Shown piece by piece: positions 4,831 to 6,719 of a stretch of 6,719 bases of DNA (positions are counted from its first letter, which is position 1; each line of letters starts with the position of its first letter). A program made the translations under genes and the position numbers. The stretch spans positions 1 to 6,719 of the forward strand of contig CABSMK010000093.1 in NCBI GenBank assembly GCA_902478825.1, read 5' to 3'. The notes under the pieces were generated by a model, which did no database searches, was not told where the DNA came from, and saw only the letters and a program-made list of their open reading frames with translations. Source of the stretch: an uncultured Collinsella sp. GTDB lineage: Bacteria > Actinomycetota > Coriobacteriia > Coriobacteriales > Coriobacteriaceae.

Positions 4831-6719
4831 ATGGCAGACGCTAAGGATTTCCTGTTTGAGATCGGTACGGAGGAAATGCCCTCTGCACCGCTGAACAATG
4901 CCGTCAAGCAGCTTGGCACCATGATTGCCAAGGGTCTCGACGAGGCCGGTCTGGCCCACGGCGAGGTCCGCGTGATCTCGAGCCCGCGTCGCCTGGCTGC
5001 GCTCGTTGCCGACGTCGCCACCGCGACCGATGAGGTTCACGAGGTTAAGCGTGGCCCCGCGGCCAACATCGCCTTCGACGCCGACGGAAACGCCACCAAA
5101 GCCGCCCAGGGCTTCGCCCGCAAGTGCGGTGTGGCTGCCGAGGACCTGGTCCGTCGCGAGGACACCGACGGCCGTGAGTACGTCTTTGCCGAGAAGAACA
5201 TCCCTTCTGCCCCGGCCACCCCGATTCTGACGGCCCTGTGCGAGAAGACCATCGCCGGCCTGCAGTGGCCCAATTACCGCTCTCAGCGCTGGGGTCACGA
5301 GCACGCCACGTTCGTGCGTCCGGTCCGCTGGATCTGCTGCCTTTTGGGCGAGGATGTCGTGCCCGTGTCCTTTGCTGACGTGACGAGTGGCAATACCACG
5401 CGCGGCCATCGCGTGCTTGGCCCCGGTGACCATGTGGTCGCCAGCCCCGCTGTTTACGAGCAGGTGCTCGAGGATGCCGGTGTGCTTTCTGCCGAGCGCC
5501 GTCGCGAGGCCATCCTTGCCGGTATCGCCGAGGTCGAGGCTGCGCGCCCCGGCTGCCACGTCGATACGCCCAAGAAGGTCTTTGAGGAGGTCATCAACCT
5601 CTGCGAGTGGCCGACGGTGCTCGTCGGCACCTTCGATGAGGAGTTCCTCAAGGTCCCGCACGAGATCATCTGCGAGTCTATGCTCACCAATCAGCGCTAC
5701 TTCCCGATCTATGACGGCGAGGGCAAGCTGACGCGTGAGTTTGTGGTCGTCTCCAACAGCAAGCCCGAGAATGCCGAGCGCGTGATCGACGGCAATGAGC
5801 GCGTCGTGCGCGCCCGCCTGGACGACGCCAAGTTCTTCTACGAGGAGGATCTGAAGATCTCCCTCGACGAGTTCCGTGAGCGTCTGGCCAAGGTCGCCTT
5901 CCAGGAGAAGCTCGGCAGCGTGCTCGCCAAGTCCGAGCGTATTGAGCAGCTCGCGCTCGCTATTGCCCGCGAGGCTCACCTGGGTGCCCACCTGGCCGCC
6001 GACGCCGCTCGCGCCGCGCACCTGTGCAAGGCCGACCTGGTGTCCAACGCCGTCGTCGAGTTCACGAGCCAGCAGGGCGTGATGGGCGGTTACTACGCCA
6101 GCGCGATGGGGGAGAACGACGAGGTCGCTCATGCTATCCGCGATCACTATCGTCCCCGCTTTGCCGGTGACGAGCTGCCCGAGGGCACCGCTGGCTGCAT
6201 CGTGGCCTGCGCCGACAAGCTCGATACCATTGCCGGCATCTTTGCCATCGGCGAGCCCCCGACCGGCTCTTCCGACCCGTACGCGCTGCGTCGTGCCGCC
6301 ATCGGCATCATCAACATCCTGCGTGACCGTCTGCCGATCGACCCCACGTCGCTCATCGACTTTGCGCTCGAGCTCTATAGCGAGCAGGGCATTGAGTTCG
6401 ACGCCGCCGAGGTCGCCCAGCAGGTTCGCGACTTCTTCCACGGCCGTTTGGTGAGCATGGCCCGCGACGAGAAGATCCCGGCCGACACCGTTGCCGCCGT
6501 TTCCGCGGTGCACATCATTGCCCCGTCGGTCTTCTTCGCCCGCTGCGCCGCCCTCGATGAGGCCCGCAAGAACGACGCCGAGACCTTCGACAACCTGGCG
6601 ACCGCTTACGCCCGCGCGGCGCATATCTCCAAGCCCGAACTGGGCGCGGAGTACGACCGCAGCCTAATGGGCGAGGTCGAGCTTGCGCTTGCCGACGCCT
6701 CTGAGGCTGTCTCTTATAC
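4831..6719 (+). CDS. glyS: Glycyl-tRNA synthetase beta subunit, 3' end cut by window edge
   Basis: Beta subunit that recognises tRNA-Gly and completes the alpha2-beta2 enzyme. ATG 4831 follows the glyQ stop by 3 nt, with GAGGTGG (4816-4822) eight bases upstream. The product opens with FLFEIGTEEMP (7-17), the family N-terminal signature. Later landmarks are LTNQRYFPIYD, DDAKFFYEED, the HD-type region from KADLVSNAVVEF (400-411) through QQGVMGGYY, YRPRFAGDELP (440-450) and DPYALRRAA (482-490). The C-terminal anticodon-binding region has begun by the edge. About 625 genuine codons are present of a usual total near 690, so roughly 65 are missing. The last 13 bases match the Nextera adapter, so the final residues V, S and Y are probably not real and E625 is the last reliable residue. 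No frameshift or internal stop is seen. Confidence 0.97.
   Translation, partial: MADAKDFLFEIGTEEMPSAPLNNAVKQLGTMIAKGLDEAGLAHGEVRVISSPRRLAALVADVATATDEVHEVKRGPAANIAFDADGNATKAAQGFARKCGVAAEDLVRREDTDGREYVFAEKNIPSAPATPILTALCEKTIAGLQWPNYRSQRWGHEHATFVRPVRWICCLLGEDVVPVSFADVTSGNTTRGHRVLGPGDHVVASPAVYEQVLEDAGVLSAERRREAILAGIAEVEAARPGCHVDTPKKVFEEVINLCEWPTVLVGTFDEEFLKVPHEIICESMLTNQRYFPIYDGEGKLTREFVVVSNSKPENAERVIDGNERVVRARLDDAKFFYEEDLKISLDEFRERLAKVAFQEKLGSVLAKSERIEQLALAIAREAHLGAHLAADAARAAHLCKADLVSNAVVEFTSQQGVMGGYYASAMGENDEVAHAIRDHYRPRFAGDELPEGTAGCIVACADKLDTIAGIFAIGEPPTGSSDPYALRRAAIGIINILRDRLPIDPTSLIDFALELYSEQGIEFDAAEVAQQVRDFFHGRLVSMARDEKIPADTVAAVSAVHIIAPSVFFARCAALDEARKNDAETFDNLATAYARAAHISKPELGAEYDRSLMGEVELALADASEAVSY
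6707..6719. other. Probable sequencing-adapter remnant (Tn5/Nextera mosaic end)
   Basis: CTGTCTCTTATAC is an exact match to the first 13 bases of the Nextera read-through adapter, that is, the Tn5 mosaic end read outward from the insert. It falls exactly at the contig end and inside glyS, where no transposon could sit without disrupting the gene. Together with the mosaic-end fragment at position 1, it marks untrimmed library adapter, not chromosome. Confidence 0.93.

Noticed and set aside
3925..6624. 899-residue open frame on the minus strand opposite glyQ and glyS
   Set aside because: It is in exact codon register with two unmistakable genes, is explained by their avoidance of TTA, CTA and TCA, and reads as low-complexity Gly/Val/Leu/Asp-rich sequence resembling no protein family I know.
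6707..6719. Real Tn5/IS50 end inserted in glyS
   Set aside because: Only the mosaic-end part is present, exactly at the contig boundary, with its partner at the other boundary. This fits library adapter better than a transposon.

Overview
The window is a stretch of bacterial housekeeping chromosome, about 60% GC by eye, with GTG and TTG starts and a strong preference for G/C-ending codons in its best-expressed genes. The order rpsP-khpA-rimM-trmD-lepB followed by a two-subunit glycyl-tRNA synthetase (glyQ-glyS), plus the protein sequences, suggests a Coriobacteriia actinobacterium such as Collinsella. That assignment is inference; no 16S or marker search was possible.

Layout. Positions 1-1164 (minus strand) hold most of a Y-family DNA polymerase IV gene (dinB), whose last codons run off the left edge. 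A 201-bp divergent intergenic region (1165-1365) holds a -10-like element for dinB that would give a leaderless mRNA, two candidate promoters for the rightward genes, and small inverted repeats just before the rpsP ribosome binding site. From 1366 everything reads rightward with tiny gaps: rpsP (ribosomal protein S16, TTG start), khpA (KH-domain RNA-binding protein, GTG start), rimM (16S maturation factor, TTG start), trmD (tRNA m1G37 methyltransferase) and lepB (signal peptidase I). After 59 bp come glyQ and glyS; glyS lacks roughly its last 65 codons at the right edge.

How the genes work together. S16, RimM and KhpA serve 30S assembly and RNA handling, TrmD keeps the reading frame through m1G37, GlyQS charges tRNA-Gly, and LepB processes exported proteins. 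This is a translation and export cluster that may be one transcription unit, since no terminator is visible between rpsP and glyS. DinB is the divergent neighbour, with visibly less biased codon use.

The most notable non-gene signal is at the two ends. The first 9 bases and last 13 bases match the inner parts of the Tn5/Nextera mosaic end, facing outward, so this looks like a contig with untrimmed sequencing adapter at both ends. The terminal residues of both partial genes (LSL in DinB, VSY in GlyS) are therefore probably not genomic. I found no mobile element, CRISPR array, RNA gene or convincing new biological system.
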